Positions 45,057 through 53,635 of a stretch of 64,000 bases of DNA are shown one piece after another. Each line of letters begins with the position of its first letter. Position 1 is the first letter of the stretch. The notes under the pieces are model-generated. The model had not been told where the DNA came from, did no database searches, and saw only the letters and a list, made by a program, of their open reading frames with translations. Position numbers and translations under genes: made by a program. The DNA comes from CAG-452 sp045531335 (lineage in GTDB: Bacteria; Bacillota; Clostridia; TANB77; CAG-508): the NCBI GenBank assembly GCA_045531335.1, contig JAZSDU010000007.1, positions 14,607 to 78,606 on the forward strand, in the 5' to 3' direction.

Positions 45057-45098
45057 AGGGACAGTCCCCATGCGACATTTTGTCGCAAAGGGGACATA
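45057..45098. repeat. Family B repeat after polC
   Basis: GGGACAGTCCCC, then a TGCGACA/TGTCGCA hairpin, then GGGGACA; the three-part layout recurs at 49601. Confidence 0.7.
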
Positions 45099-45221
45099 TC
45101 TTTTCGTTTCATTTAGAAATATTACAAAAAAATGACAAAAAGAATACATTTGTATACAAAACTACAAAAAACAAAATTTTATGATATAATTCGAATTAAG
45201 AATAAATAAAGGGGGGATAAC

Positions 45222-45824
45222 ATGGAAGAAGAAAAAGTAGAAGTAAATAATGAATCTAAAAAATTTGACTTCAGAGGACTAGATTATAAAAAATATCTTC
45301 CATATGCAGGAATCGCATTAGCAGTTATTGTAGTAATAATTATATTAGCATCAGTATTAGGTGGAGGACCTAAAAAAGCAGTAAAAAATTATATTAATGG
45401 AATGAACAAACAAAATGCTTCAAAAATAATAAAGAGTATGGACGTTATAGGAATGATGACTTGGGGCTATTACTATGATGAAGATGATTTTTCAGAAGAA
45501 GATTATAAAGAGTTTGTAGAAGAATATACAGAATATGAAGAAGAATATGCAGATGAAATAAAAGAAGAACTAGAAGATAAAACAGATTATATGGATGATG
45601 CTTTTGACGAGATTAATGATGAATATAAATCATATAAAATGAAAATTGAAAAATTTAAAGATGTTGAAAAATTAGGAAAAGATTTATATGCAGTTGATGT
45701 AAAAGTGGCTATGGAAGCTAAACCAAAAGATAAAGATGAAACAGAAGAAATAGACGAATCTGCAACAGTAACATTTGTAGTATATAAAAACAAAATAATA
45801 TCTGCAGGTGGAATCGGATTATAA
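45222..45824 (+). CDS. Membrane-anchored DUF4878-like protein, 200 aa
   Basis: Unknown function. Short acidic cytoplasmic N terminus, one membrane span (about 28-47), then an extracytoplasmic domain starting GGGPKKAVKNYINGMNKQNASKII (in part: AVKNYINGMNKQNASKII), the usual opening of NTF2-like DUF4878 or lumazine-binding-like domains in Gram-positives. A very acidic Tyr/Glu/Asp stretch (about 85-120) makes an amphipathic coiled segment. GGGGGGAT precedes the ATG. An extended -10 TGATATAAT at 45182-45190 is the likely promoter. Confidence 0.65.
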   Translation: MEEEKVEVNNESKKFDFRGLDYKKYLPYAGIALAVIVVIIILASVLGGGPKKAVKNYINGMNKQNASKIIKSMDVIGMMTWGYYYDEDDFSEEDYKEFVEEYTEYEEEYADEIKEELEDKTDYMDDAFDEINDEYKSYKMKIEKFKDVEKLGKDLYAVDVKVAMEAKPKDKDETEEIDESATVTFVVYKNKIISAGGIGL

Positions 45825-45868
45825 ATGTGGATAACAAAAGTAACTAAATAAGCTTATTTGATTACTGT

Positions 45869-45896
45869 AAGGGTTGGTCAAGACCAACCCTTTTGT
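45869..45896 (+). terminator. Terminator
   Basis: AAGGGTTGGTC/GACCAACCCTT, 11-bp perfect stem with a two-base loop and T tail. Confidence 0.9.
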
Positions 45897-45942
45897 AATA
45901 TTACAAAAATATTACATTTAAATAACAAATACTAAACAAGTG

Positions 45943-45970
45943 TTGAAATTTGTAAAAAATACAATATAAT
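45943..45970 (+). promoter_or_regulatory. Promoter of the LRR-sortase operon
   Basis: TTGAAA (45943-45948), 16 bp spacer, TATAAT (45965-45970), about 250 bases before the LRR gene; the leader contains a small frame and a large hairpin. Confidence 0.65.
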
Positions 45971-46046
45971 AATATTTAGAAAATTAAATTACAAAGTGCA
46001 AATGTTATGAATTTGGCATTTTTTTTTAAAAATAGGAGAATAAAAA

Positions 46047-46166
46047 ATGAGACAAACAGCTGTAACCGTTGAGACTGTACACACACACACAGGTAATTTA
46101 ATAAAGAATAAGAAACATAAAGGCTTATGCTATTTATGTAATTTTGTGTTAAGCAAAATTATATAA
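46047..46166 (+). CDS. Possible 39-aa leader peptide
   Basis: ATG at 46047 with AGGAG eight bases upstream opens a 39-codon frame containing TVHTHTG and later CYLCNF. It overlaps the left arm and loop of the 46121-46179 hairpin, so translation would melt that hairpin. That is the geometry of an attenuator leader, but nothing identifies a ligand and the frame may be fortuitous. Confidence 0.35.
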   Translation: MRQTAVTVETVHTHTGNLIKNKKHKGLCYLCNFVLSKII

Positions 46167-46190
46167 ATAACACAAGCCTTATTTTTGTGT
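46121..46190 (+). terminator. Large hairpin upstream of the LRR gene, possible attenuator
   Basis: 26-bp stem with three non-Watson-Crick positions (46121-46146 with 46154-46179), seven-base loop, followed by TATTTTTGTG. Confidence 0.6.
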
Positions 46191-46219
46191 TAAAAATTAA
46201 ATTTAAAAGGAGAGATAAA

Positions 46220-47874
46220 ATGTTAAAAAACAAAAGAATTTTATTAACAAGCTTAGTAGTTTTATTACTACTTATAGTACCAAGTGTGGTAAATGCTGCA
46301 GATACTTATACTGCTACATCAACTATAAATGGTATAACAGTAAATTGGAGCTATGAATTAAATGAAAATAATCAAATTGAGAATTTGAAATGTACAAATG
46401 TCCAAGATTTAACAGGAAGTTTTTCTATACCATCGACTATTGATGGAAAAACTGTTGTATCAATAGGAGCTAGTGGGTTTGTTAAAACAACAGGAATAAC
46501 AGAAATAATAATTCCAAATTCAGTGGAAGAAATAGGAAATGGTGCATTTAAAGACTGTACTAAATTAGTTAAAATAAATTTTGGGACAGGTATTGAATCA
46601 GTGGGATACAATGCGTTTGAAAATTGTACATCATTAACATCATTATATATACCAAAGAATTTAGTGGATAGTTCAAATCATCCGTTTAGACGGATGTTCA
46701 AATATTACAAGTGTTACATTTGAAGAAGGAATAACTGTAATCCCATCATTTTTGTGTGAAGGATTAACAGGGATAACAGAAATAAGAATCCCGAATTCAG
46801 TAACTTCAATAGAAACTAATGCATTCAGTGGTTGTACAAATTTAACAAATGTAACAATCCCGAATTTAGTAAAAGAAATAGGGAATAGTGCATTTGCAGA
46901 TTGTACTAAATTAGCAAAAATAAATTTTGGGACAGGTGTTGAAGCATTAGGAACAAGTGCATTTGAAAATTGTACAGCATTAACATCAATATATATACCA
47001 AAAAATTTAGCAGACAGTTCAAATCATCCATTTGGACGGATGTTCAAATATTACGAGTGTTACATTTGAAGAAGGAATAACCACAATTCCATCATTTTTG
47101 TGTGAAGGATTAACAGGAATAACAGAAATAACAATACCAAATTCAGTAAAAGAGATAGAGAATTATGCATTTCAGGATTGTACTAAATTAGCAAAAATAA
47201 ATTTTGGAACAGGTGTTGAATCATTGGGACGCAATGCATTTAAAAATTGTACATCGCTAACATCATTATTTATCCCAAAAAGTTTAGTAGGCTATTGCCC
47301 ATATACTCCATTTGAAGGATGTTCAAACATTACAACTGTTAAATTTGAAGAAGGAATAACTGAAATTCCAGGCTATTTATGTGCAGGACTAACAGAAATA
47401 ACAGAAATAACAATACCAAATTCAGTAAAAGAGATAGGAGTAAATGCATTTGCAGATTGCAAATCATTGAAAAAAATTACTATTTTAGATAATGTTGAAT
47501 ATATGGGATTAATGTTAACACAAAAAGGTGATACAGTATTTAAAAACCACAATGAAGATTTAACTGTTTATTGTTATGAAGGCTCTATTGCTGCTAAATA
47601 TGCAATAGATAGAAATATAAAATATGTGTATTTAGAAAGACCAACAGTGCCTGAAGATAAACCAGAAGTTGACACAAATAAAAGTGAAGAAAATAAACAA
47701 TCATCATCAATCCAAAACGATAAAACAAATAACGAAGAAAAGAAGGACAATACAACAGCACCAGGAAAACTTCCGTATACTGGAGGAACATTTGTTATGA
47801 TAATGACTGCTATAGGAATAATAGCTATAGGTTTATATGCATATAAGAGAAATAATGACTTAAAAGGAATTTAG
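46220..47874 (+). CDS. LPxTG-anchored leucine-rich-repeat (BspA-type) surface protein, needs two +1 shifts
   Basis: From ATG 46220 (AAAGGAGAG upstream) the protein has a signal peptide (residues 1-26, cleavage after VNA), several BspA-type LRR_5 units (I-P-N-S-V-x-E-I-x-x-x-A-F-x-x-C-x-x-L), and at the C terminus the sorting signal LPYTG, a hydrophobic span and KRNND. These parts are in three reading frames. Skipping C46691 and C47037 joins them into about 550 residues, each time restoring P-F-x-G-C-S-N-I-T; a third unit, unshifted, reads PFEGCSNIT with GAA GGA. Without both shifts the protein would have no wall anchor. The sortase gene follows by 79 bp. Confidence 0.85.
46691..46694 (+). other. 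CGG-A +1 frameshift site 1 in the LRR gene
   Basis: Context TTT AGA CGG A. Unshifted reading stops ten sense codons after CGG. Shifted: Phe-Arg-Gly-Cys-Ser-Asn. Confidence 0.8.
47037..47040 (+). other. CGG-A +1 frameshift site 2 in the LRR gene
   Basis: Context TTT GGA CGG A, 346 bp after site 1 in a duplicated unit. 346 is 3 x 115 + 1, so the duplication keeps the coding frame only if one base is skipped in each unit. Confidence 0.8.
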
Positions 47875-47953
47875 TAAATACATTAAATGAAGGACGGTAA
47901 CTAATAATTGCCGTCAAAAAAAATATAATTTACATCAGATAGGAGAGACTTAT

Positions 47954-48544
47954 ATGAAAGATAACATAATAGATATATGCTTTATAATAATATTGATTTT
48001 AATTATTTTATCAATAGGTTACTATATATATAGTACAGTTATAAAAGAGGAAGAAAATATATTAGATGAAATGGCAGAAACTGTTTCTAAGCAAACAGAA
48101 ATAGATGATTTAGATGAACTAATAGTAAAAGGAACTGTGATTGATGGAAAAACCTATGAAACAATTGCTATACTATATATTCCAACACTTGAAATAGAAT
48201 ACCCAGTGTTTTCGACTACATCAAAAGAATTATTAAAAATATCTTTAAATAAATATTGGGGACCAAATCCAAACAAACCAGGAAATTTTTGTGTAATAGG
48301 ACATAATTATAATGATGACAATTTCTTTGGAAAACTTCATAATATAGAAATTGGCCATTTTGTTCAATTAACAGATATGTCTGGAAAGACATTACAATAC
48401 CGTGTTTATGATACATATATAGTTGACCCAAATGATACGAGATGTACAAGTCAATTAACAAATGGAGAAACAGAACTGACACTAATAACATGTACAAAAG
48501 ATTTTAAGCAAAGATTCATAGTAAAAGCAAGAGTGGAATTGTAG
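47954..48544 (+). CDS. Sortase
   Basis: Membrane transpeptidase that anchors LPxTG proteins to the wall. 196 residues: N-terminal membrane span (about 8-28), catalytic His117 in VIGHNYND, catalytic Cys180 in TLITC and Arg187 in KQRFIVKAR. The length and motif spacing suit class D or a related housekeeping-independent class. Its obvious substrate is the LPYTG protein directly upstream. AGGAGAG precedes the ATG. A short in-frame-looking remnant (48552-48624) after its stop may be the tail of a lost gene. Confidence 0.93.
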   Translation: MKDNIIDICFIIILILIILSIGYYIYSTVIKEEENILDEMAETVSKQTEIDDLDELIVKGTVIDGKTYETIAILYIPTLEIEYPVFSTTSKELLKISLNKYWGPNPNKPGNFCVIGHNYNDDNFFGKLHNIEIGHFVQLTDMSGKTLQYRVYDTYIVDPNDTRCTSQLTNGETELTLITCTKDFKQRFIVKARVEL

Positions 48545-48654
48545 CACAGCTTACGGAAAAGGGAGAAGTTAACAAAGTTAATATTAAAGGAATTGATTTT
48601 ATAGAAGTTAAGGGAATGATGTAAAAAAGACGAAGATAAAGGGAGGATTTTATT

Positions 48655-49164
48655 ATGGGATTTTTAGTATTTTTAATAATAATTTTAATTATTGGAGGAT
48701 GGATTTTTATAAATATTAAAATAAGTAACTTAAAACACAGAGGAAGACAAGAAATATTAAGAAATACAGGGATAAGTTCATCAGCAATTAATGCATCTTT
48801 AACAGAGAGTTTAGAAAAAAAACATTTGCAAAGCTTTTTAAAAGAGCATCCGATTTTTACAGAAGATTCGATAAAAGAATTATTAAAAAAATATGCTATT
48901 GAAATAATAAAACAAAATTCAATAGAAGAATTTAGCCAATTGGTAAATGAAAAAATACAGAAGGATTCTAAAATACAAAAATTAGTAGAAATGAAAATTG
49001 AAAGAGTAAATATTAATTATTATAAAGAACCTAAATTAAATGCAGTTGTAATATTTACAGATAATAAAGATGAATATAATATGTTTTTAAATTGTACTTT
49101 AATAAACGATAAATTACATTTAGACAGATATCAAATTGCTAAAGGAGCAGTTGTAGGATTTTAA
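48655..49164 (+). CDS. Membrane-anchored protein of unknown function, 169 aa
   Basis: No firm family. An N-terminal membrane span (about 2-22) is followed by a helical region (about 25-110) rich in Lys/Glu/Ile and a C-terminal alpha-beta part (about 118-169, KIERVNINYYKEPKLNAVVIFT, in part: ERVNINYYKEPKLNAVVIF) that resembles Tim44/TcaA-like folds only loosely. GGGAGG precedes the ATG. It probably belongs to the same transcript as the sortase. Confidence 0.6.
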   Translation: MGFLVFLIIILIIGGWIFINIKISNLKHRGRQEILRNTGISSSAINASLTESLEKKHLQSFLKEHPIFTEDSIKELLKKYAIEIIKQNSIEEFSQLVNEKIQKDSKIQKLVEMKIERVNINYYKEPKLNAVVIFTDNKDEYNMFLNCTLINDKLHLDRYQIAKGAVVGF

Positions 49165-49269
49165 TTTATAAAAAATATTATGTAGGTATTACAAGTATAG
49201 TTTATTAAAATAAAATTAGTTATAAATTTTTAAAATTATAAAATATTAGTATTTTGGGGAGGTGAAAAA

Positions 49270-49590
49270 ATGACAGAAAAAGGAAAAGGAATATTATCTT
49301 ATATATGTGGTTGGATAGGAGGGTTAATAGTTTTATATGTTATGAAAGATAACGAAAAAAATACTAAGTTTCATGCAGCTCAAGCTATAGTTTTAAGTGG
49401 TGGATATTTTATAATAAAACTATTATATTCTATGATTCCTGTATATATACCATTTTTAAGTACAGCATTATGGGTTATCTACATAGTAGGAATTATTATG
49501 GGTGTTTCAAAAGTAAACAAAGAAGAAGATCCAGAACTACCTGTTATAGGAGGAATAACAAAATCTATATTTGGAAAAATAATAGATTAG
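49270..49590 (+). CDS. DUF4870-like small membrane protein
   Basis: 106 residues with three hydrophobic segments. The pattern LSYICGWIGGLIVLY ... KNTKFHAAQAIVLS (residues about 9-45) matches DUF4870/Tic20-like proteins, where F-H-A-x-Q-A follows the first span. Function unknown. GGGAGGTG precedes the ATG. Confidence 0.8.
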   Translation: MTEKGKGILSYICGWIGGLIVLYVMKDNEKNTKFHAAQAIVLSGGYFIIKLLYSMIPVYIPFLSTALWVIYIVGIIMGVSKVNKEEDPELPVIGGITKSIFGKIID

Positions 49591-49600
49591 TTATTGTGTT

Positions 49601-49648
49601 AAGGACAGTTCTCATGCAATATTTTGAGTTGTTGAGGTACTGTCCCTA
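49601..49648. repeat. Family B repeat
   Basis: AAGGACAGTTCTCATGC ... GGTACTGTCCCTA, a diverged copy of the 45057 layout. Confidence 0.6.
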
Positions 49649-49677
49649 ATGTATAATTACTTATTAAGAAGCATATT

Positions 49678-49714
49678 AAAAAGATGCAAATAAAGTTTAC
49701 ATTTGCATCTTTTT
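49678..49714 (+). terminator. Terminator
   Basis: AAAAGATGCAAAT/ATTTGCATCTTTT stem with T tail. Confidence 0.85.
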
Positions 49715-49757
49715 AATATAAAATAAATATATAAAATTAACAAAGGAAAATGAGATT

Positions 49758-50843
49758 ATGTATAAAGGAATAGAAAGCACAAGTATAGATAATTATATAT
49801 TTGATACATTACCGTATAATCCAGAAATAAATATAAGTAAAGTTAGAAATATAGAATCTTGCTTAAGGAATTATGTAGGTGGATATGTTCAAAAGGGAAT
49901 TGGTTATGAAGATGCTATTACTTTTTTAAATTGGCTAACATATAATGCTAGAACAGCGGCGACTTCTAATATTCCAGAGAGTGCAATGTCTGCACCTCTT
50001 ACTGGAACTTGTGCTCCAACACAAAGAATTAATAAAATAATTTTAGAAAAAATTGGGTTACAAGTAAATCCGTTTAATATGGAAAATTGTATAGAAGAAC
50101 TACCAAAAACAAATGAAGATGAACAACGAATTAAAGATGGTTACTTAAGTAACAATGTTAGACATGCAGTTACAATTGTAAAAATACCTATTTTAGAAAA
50201 TGGAACAACAAAATTACATACATTTTTATTAGATCCAACATTTAGACAATTTTGTTTAAAGGAGAATTGTAATAGAAATATGTATTGGAATCAAGAAAAA
50301 ATACAAAAAGGACATGTTGCTCCACATCCAGGCTATTTTTTATCAAAACAATATCTTGAAGAAAAAGGAGAAGACAGTCATAAAATTGAAATGTCTAGAT
50401 ATGTTGCAGATGTGCTTATAAACAGAGGTTTTATGGAACTTACTGAAGAAACTGCAAAAATATATGGAGATGCTTTTGCAAAATCTGGATTAAGGGAGCA
50501 GTTTAAAGAATATAGTTTAAAAAGAACAGGTACAGAATATATAAATAGTTTTGAAAAAAATACAGTAAAAAAATTTTTTGGTTCACAATTTAATGAATTT
50601 ACAAAAACTCCTTTAGAGATAAGAGAAAAATTAAGTTTTTTAGATAAAATTAAAAATATGTTTAGAATTAATAAAACAAAAAAGCTTACAGAAGGAATTT
50701 CAGAACAATTAAATACTACAACAGATGGGCATACGAGATTTGTTAATAAATATAAAGATGAAGGATATGAATATCCAAATTTAAGTAAATATAATCAGAA
50801 TGTGATGCAACAAACAGTAAAGGAACCAGAAGAAAAAGCGTAA
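49758..50843 (+). CDS. Putative transglutaminase-like cysteine protein (C-H-D)
   Basis: 361 residues; no named family. A Cys in GTCAPTQRINKIILEKIG (about residue 92), a His in VRHAVTIVKI (about 137) and an Asp in FLLDPTFRQF (about 158) are in the order and spacing of the papain/transglutaminase/arylamine N-acetyltransferase fold. No signal peptide or membrane span, so it is cytosolic or released by another route. The Lys-rich C-terminal 100 residues look accessory. It could be an enzyme or a toxin-like protein; the context (its own terminator, upstream of murL) does not decide. Confidence 0.55.
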   Translation: MYKGIESTSIDNYIFDTLPYNPEINISKVRNIESCLRNYVGGYVQKGIGYEDAITFLNWLTYNARTAATSNIPESAMSAPLTGTCAPTQRINKIILEKIGLQVNPFNMENCIEELPKTNEDEQRIKDGYLSNNVRHAVTIVKIPILENGTTKLHTFLLDPTFRQFCLKENCNRNMYWNQEKIQKGHVAPHPGYFLSKQYLEEKGEDSHKIEMSRYVADVLINRGFMELTEETAKIYGDAFAKSGLREQFKEYSLKRTGTEYINSFEKNTVKKFFGSQFNEFTKTPLEIREKLSFLDKIKNMFRINKTKKLTEGISEQLNTTTDGHTRFVNKYKDEGYEYPNLSKYNQNVMQQTVKEPEEKA

Positions 50844-50868
50844 ATGAGTTTACATTTACGCTTTTTTG
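50833..50868 (+). terminator. Terminator overlapping the stop codon of the 49758 gene
   Basis: AAAAAGCGTAAATG/CATTTACGCTTTTT stem; the gene's TAA is within the left arm. Confidence 0.9.
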
Positions 50869-50905
50869 TTATATATTATAGTAAGAATATTTGTAGAGGT
50901 GTTAT

Positions 50906-52280
50906 ATGAGTAAATTTGAAGATTTAAGAAATGAGTATGAAGAATTTATATATAAGAGCTATAATATATTAGAAGATGAAAACAAAATAAAAATAGAATA
51001 TTTATTTGAGATACCAAATTTATCTATATTTAAACCTACAATTGAAATTGAAAAAAGAAATATAAAGTTTAAAAGAACAAATAGTGATTTTGTAAAGAAA
51101 TTAGTTTTTAATATAGGAATGATAGAGTTAATTAGCTATTGGAAGAGTGCATGTCCAAAAAAAGTTATTGTCGAGTGTGGGGAACTAAATAATCAGCAAA
51201 TAGATTGGTTTAAAAAGCTATATTACTATGGACTTGGAGAATACAGGTACATAAACAATATAGAGGTTTCCATAGAGGATATGCTAGAAATAGAAGTAAA
51301 AACAAAAGAAGAATATAAATTAGATTGTAAAGATTTTGAAAACTCTACATTGAAAGGAACAATGATTCCAATTGGTGGAGGAAAAGATTCTTGTGTAACA
51401 GCACAATTGCTAAATAAAGAAAAAGATGAAAATTTATGTTTAATAATTGGAGGAAAAGAACCTTCAATAAAATCTGCTGAGATAGCAGGATATAAAGATA
51501 AAATAATATATGTTAAAAGAACTATTGATAAAAATTTAATTGAACTAAATAAAAAAGGATTTTTGAATGGTCATACACCTTTTTCAAGTATGCTTGCATT
51601 CTTATCATATTTAGTAGCATATTTAACAGGCAAGAAATATATTGCACTTTCAAATGAATCAAGCGCAAATGAAAGTAATGTAAAAGGTGAAAAAATTAAT
51701 CACCAATATTCAAAAAGCTTTGAATATGAAGAAGATTTTAGAGAGTATGCAGATAAATATTTAAATGCTGGAGTGGAGTATTTTAGCATGTTAAGGCCAC
51801 TTAATGAAATTCAAATAGCAATGCTTTTTGCAAGAAATGAACAGTATCACAAAATATTTAGAAGCTGTAATGTAGGAAGCAAAACTGTTCCATGGGAATG
51901 GTGTGGAGACTGTCCTAAATGTTTATTTGTGTATATAATTTTAAGTCCATTTTTATATAAAGAAAAATTAGTAGAAATGTTTAATCAAGACTTATTTGAA
52001 AAAGAGAATTTACTAAAAACATTTATAGAATTATGCGGATATGGTGAAACAAAACCATTTGAATGCGTACGGAACATATGAAGAAGTAAATTTTGCAATT
52101 TCAAGAACTATACAAAATTTGAATAAAGACAACATAGAATTACCATATTTGTTAAAATACTATAATGAAAATTATAAATTAAAAAATACAGATATAGATA
52201 TAACAAAAAGATACAACGAAGAAAATAATTTACCAAAAGAGTATGATGATATATTAAGAAAGGCGATATTTAATGATTAA
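50906..52280 (+). CDS. murL: MurL-like UDP-MurNAc-L-Ala-L-Glu epimerase, read through a +1 shift at CGG-A
   Basis: MurL proteins epimerise the L-Glu of UDP-MurNAc-L-Ala-L-Glu to D-Glu using ATP. The first 388 residues include the PP-loop-like GGGKDS at 157-162 and the Cys motif WCGDCPKC (332-339). Frame 0 stops four codons past residue 388. Skipping C52070 adds Gly389-Thr-Tyr-Glu-Glu-Val and 68 more residues to a stop at 52280, for 457 in all. The corrected end overlaps the murD start by eight bases, which restores normal coupling of the two genes. Confidence 0.82.
52070..52073 (+). other. CGG-A +1 frameshift site in murL
   Basis: Context TGC GTA CGG A. Unshifted: Arg-Asn-Ile-stop. Shifted: Cys-Val-Gly-Thr-Tyr-Glu-Glu. 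Confidence 0.8.
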
Positions 52281-53634
52281 ACAAATAATTGAATTTTTAA
52301 AAGATAAAAAGATTATAATATTAGGTTTTGGAGTTGAAGGAAAATCAACATATAATTTTATAAGAAGATATCTTCCGGATATACCATTAGTTATAAGATA
52401 TAGCAAAAGTGATTTTAATCAAGAAAAAGAATATTTGGAAAAAGATAGTAACTTACAATTTTTAACTGGAAATGGATATTTAAAAGGGATAGAAAAATAT
52501 GATTTAATATTAAAATCACCAGGTATATCTTTTAAAGATATAGATATATCAAAATTCAAAGATAAAATATATTCACAATTAGAATTGTTTTTAGAATATA
52601 CAAAATCATTTACAATTGGTGTAACAGGAACAAAAGGAAAAAGCACAACCAGTTCACTTATATATGAAATGTTAGTAAAGCAAAATAAAAATGCAGAACT
52701 ATTAGGAAATATTGGAGTACCAATATTTGATGAGATAGAAAAAATAAAAGATGATACTATTGTAGTATTGGAAATGTCTTCACATGGACTTCAATATACA
52801 GATAAATCACCTAATATATCAATTTTACTTAATGTTTTTGAAGAACATTTAGACCATTATAAATCATTCGAAGAATATAGAGATGCTAAATTTAATATAT
52901 TTAATTTTCAAAACAAAGAAGATGTAGCTATATTTAATTTAGAAAATGAAGAAATGAAAAAGAAAAAATATCAATATAAAAAAACTGATTATGGAATTAC
53001 AATAAACAATATTGAAAATGCAAATACAAAAAATACAATATATAAAAAAGATGATTACATATACTTTAACGATAAAAAGATATATGATGCAAGGGAAGAA
53101 AGAAAATTAAAGGGAAATCACAATTTAAATGATATTATGTTTGTATTAGCAGTAAGCAATATATTAAATCTTGATTTAGAAAAAACAGTAAAAACAATTA
53201 ATGAATTCAATCCATTAGAACATAGATTAGAGTTTGTAGGAACATTTGATGGTGTTGATTATTATAATGATTCAATAGCCACAATACCTGAAGCTGCTAT
53301 AGAATCTGTAAAAGCATTAGAAAATGTAAATACATTAATAGTAGGTGGAAATGATAGGGGAGTTAATCAAGAGAATCTAATAAGGTTTTTAGTACAAAGC
53401 CAAGTAGAAAATATAATATGTCTTCCCAAAACAGGAGAGTACATATATGATGGATTAATAAAAATAGATAAAAATGTTATAAAAGTAGAAAACATGGAAG
53501 AAGCGGTAAAAGTTGCAAAAGAAGTAACAAAGAAAAATACAATATGTTTACTTTCTCCAGCAGCATCAAGTTATGGATATTTTAAAAATTTCAAAGAGCG
53601 TGGGAATATGTTTAAAGAACTAGTTAAGAAATAA
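52273..53634 (+). CDS. murD: MurD-family ligase, probably the MurD2 type adding L-Glu
   Basis: Mur ligase fold, 453 residues. P-loop GTKGKST at 119-125, central motif ending NVFEEHLDHY, and C-terminal HRLEFVGTFDGVDYYNDSIATIP (in part: HRLEFVGTFDGVDYYNDS). In the known MurD2-MurL route the ligase adds L-Glu and MurL then epimerises it; overlap with murL supports that reading. If a separate murD and glutamate racemase exist elsewhere this pair could be redundant. Confidence 0.88.
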   Translation: MIKQIIEFLKDKKIIILGFGVEGKSTYNFIRRYLPDIPLVIRYSKSDFNQEKEYLEKDSNLQFLTGNGYLKGIEKYDLILKSPGISFKDIDISKFKDKIYSQLELFLEYTKSFTIGVTGTKGKSTTSSLIYEMLVKQNKNAELLGNIGVPIFDEIEKIKDDTIVVLEMSSHGLQYTDKSPNISILLNVFEEHLDHYKSFEEYRDAKFNIFNFQNKEDVAIFNLENEEMKKKKYQYKKTDYGITINNIENANTKNTIYKKDDYIYFNDKKIYDAREERKLKGNHNLNDIMFVLAVSNILNLDLEKTVKTINEFNPLEHRLEFVGTFDGVDYYNDSIATIPEAAIESVKALENVNTLIVGGNDRGVNQENLIRFLVQSQVENIICLPKTGEYIYDGLIKIDKNVIKVENMEEAVKVAKEVTKKNTICLLSPAASSYGYFKNFKERGNMFKELVKK

Positions 53635-53635
53635 A

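Noticed and set aside
47893..47920. GACGGTAA/TTGCCGTC hairpin as a terminator of the LRR gene
   Set aside because: It is followed by an A run, not T, on the coding strand, so it would not terminate in that direction.
48545..48624. Continuation of the sortase gene through the TTACGGAAA after its stop as another CGG-A site
   Set aside because: The sortase is complete at its TAG with the normal C terminus, so the CGG lies outside the coding sequence; the open segment after it is at most a remnant.
10338..52073. Six CGG-A interruptions as random sequencing or assembly errors
   Set aside because: Errors would favour homopolymers and would differ between sites. All six add the same base in the same four-base context, always in frame, while CGGA out of frame is harmless elsewhere. 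Read data would still be the final proof.
10338..52073. CGG reassigned to another amino acid without frameshift
   Set aside because: Reading CGG as any amino acid in frame leaves stop codons within 3-10 codons at every site and loses the conserved downstream protein; only a one-base shift works.
10338..52073. The interrupted genes as ordinary pseudogenes
   Set aside because: Each has only this one lesion type, the rest of each frame is clean over up to 3.5 kb, and motifs on both sides are intact.
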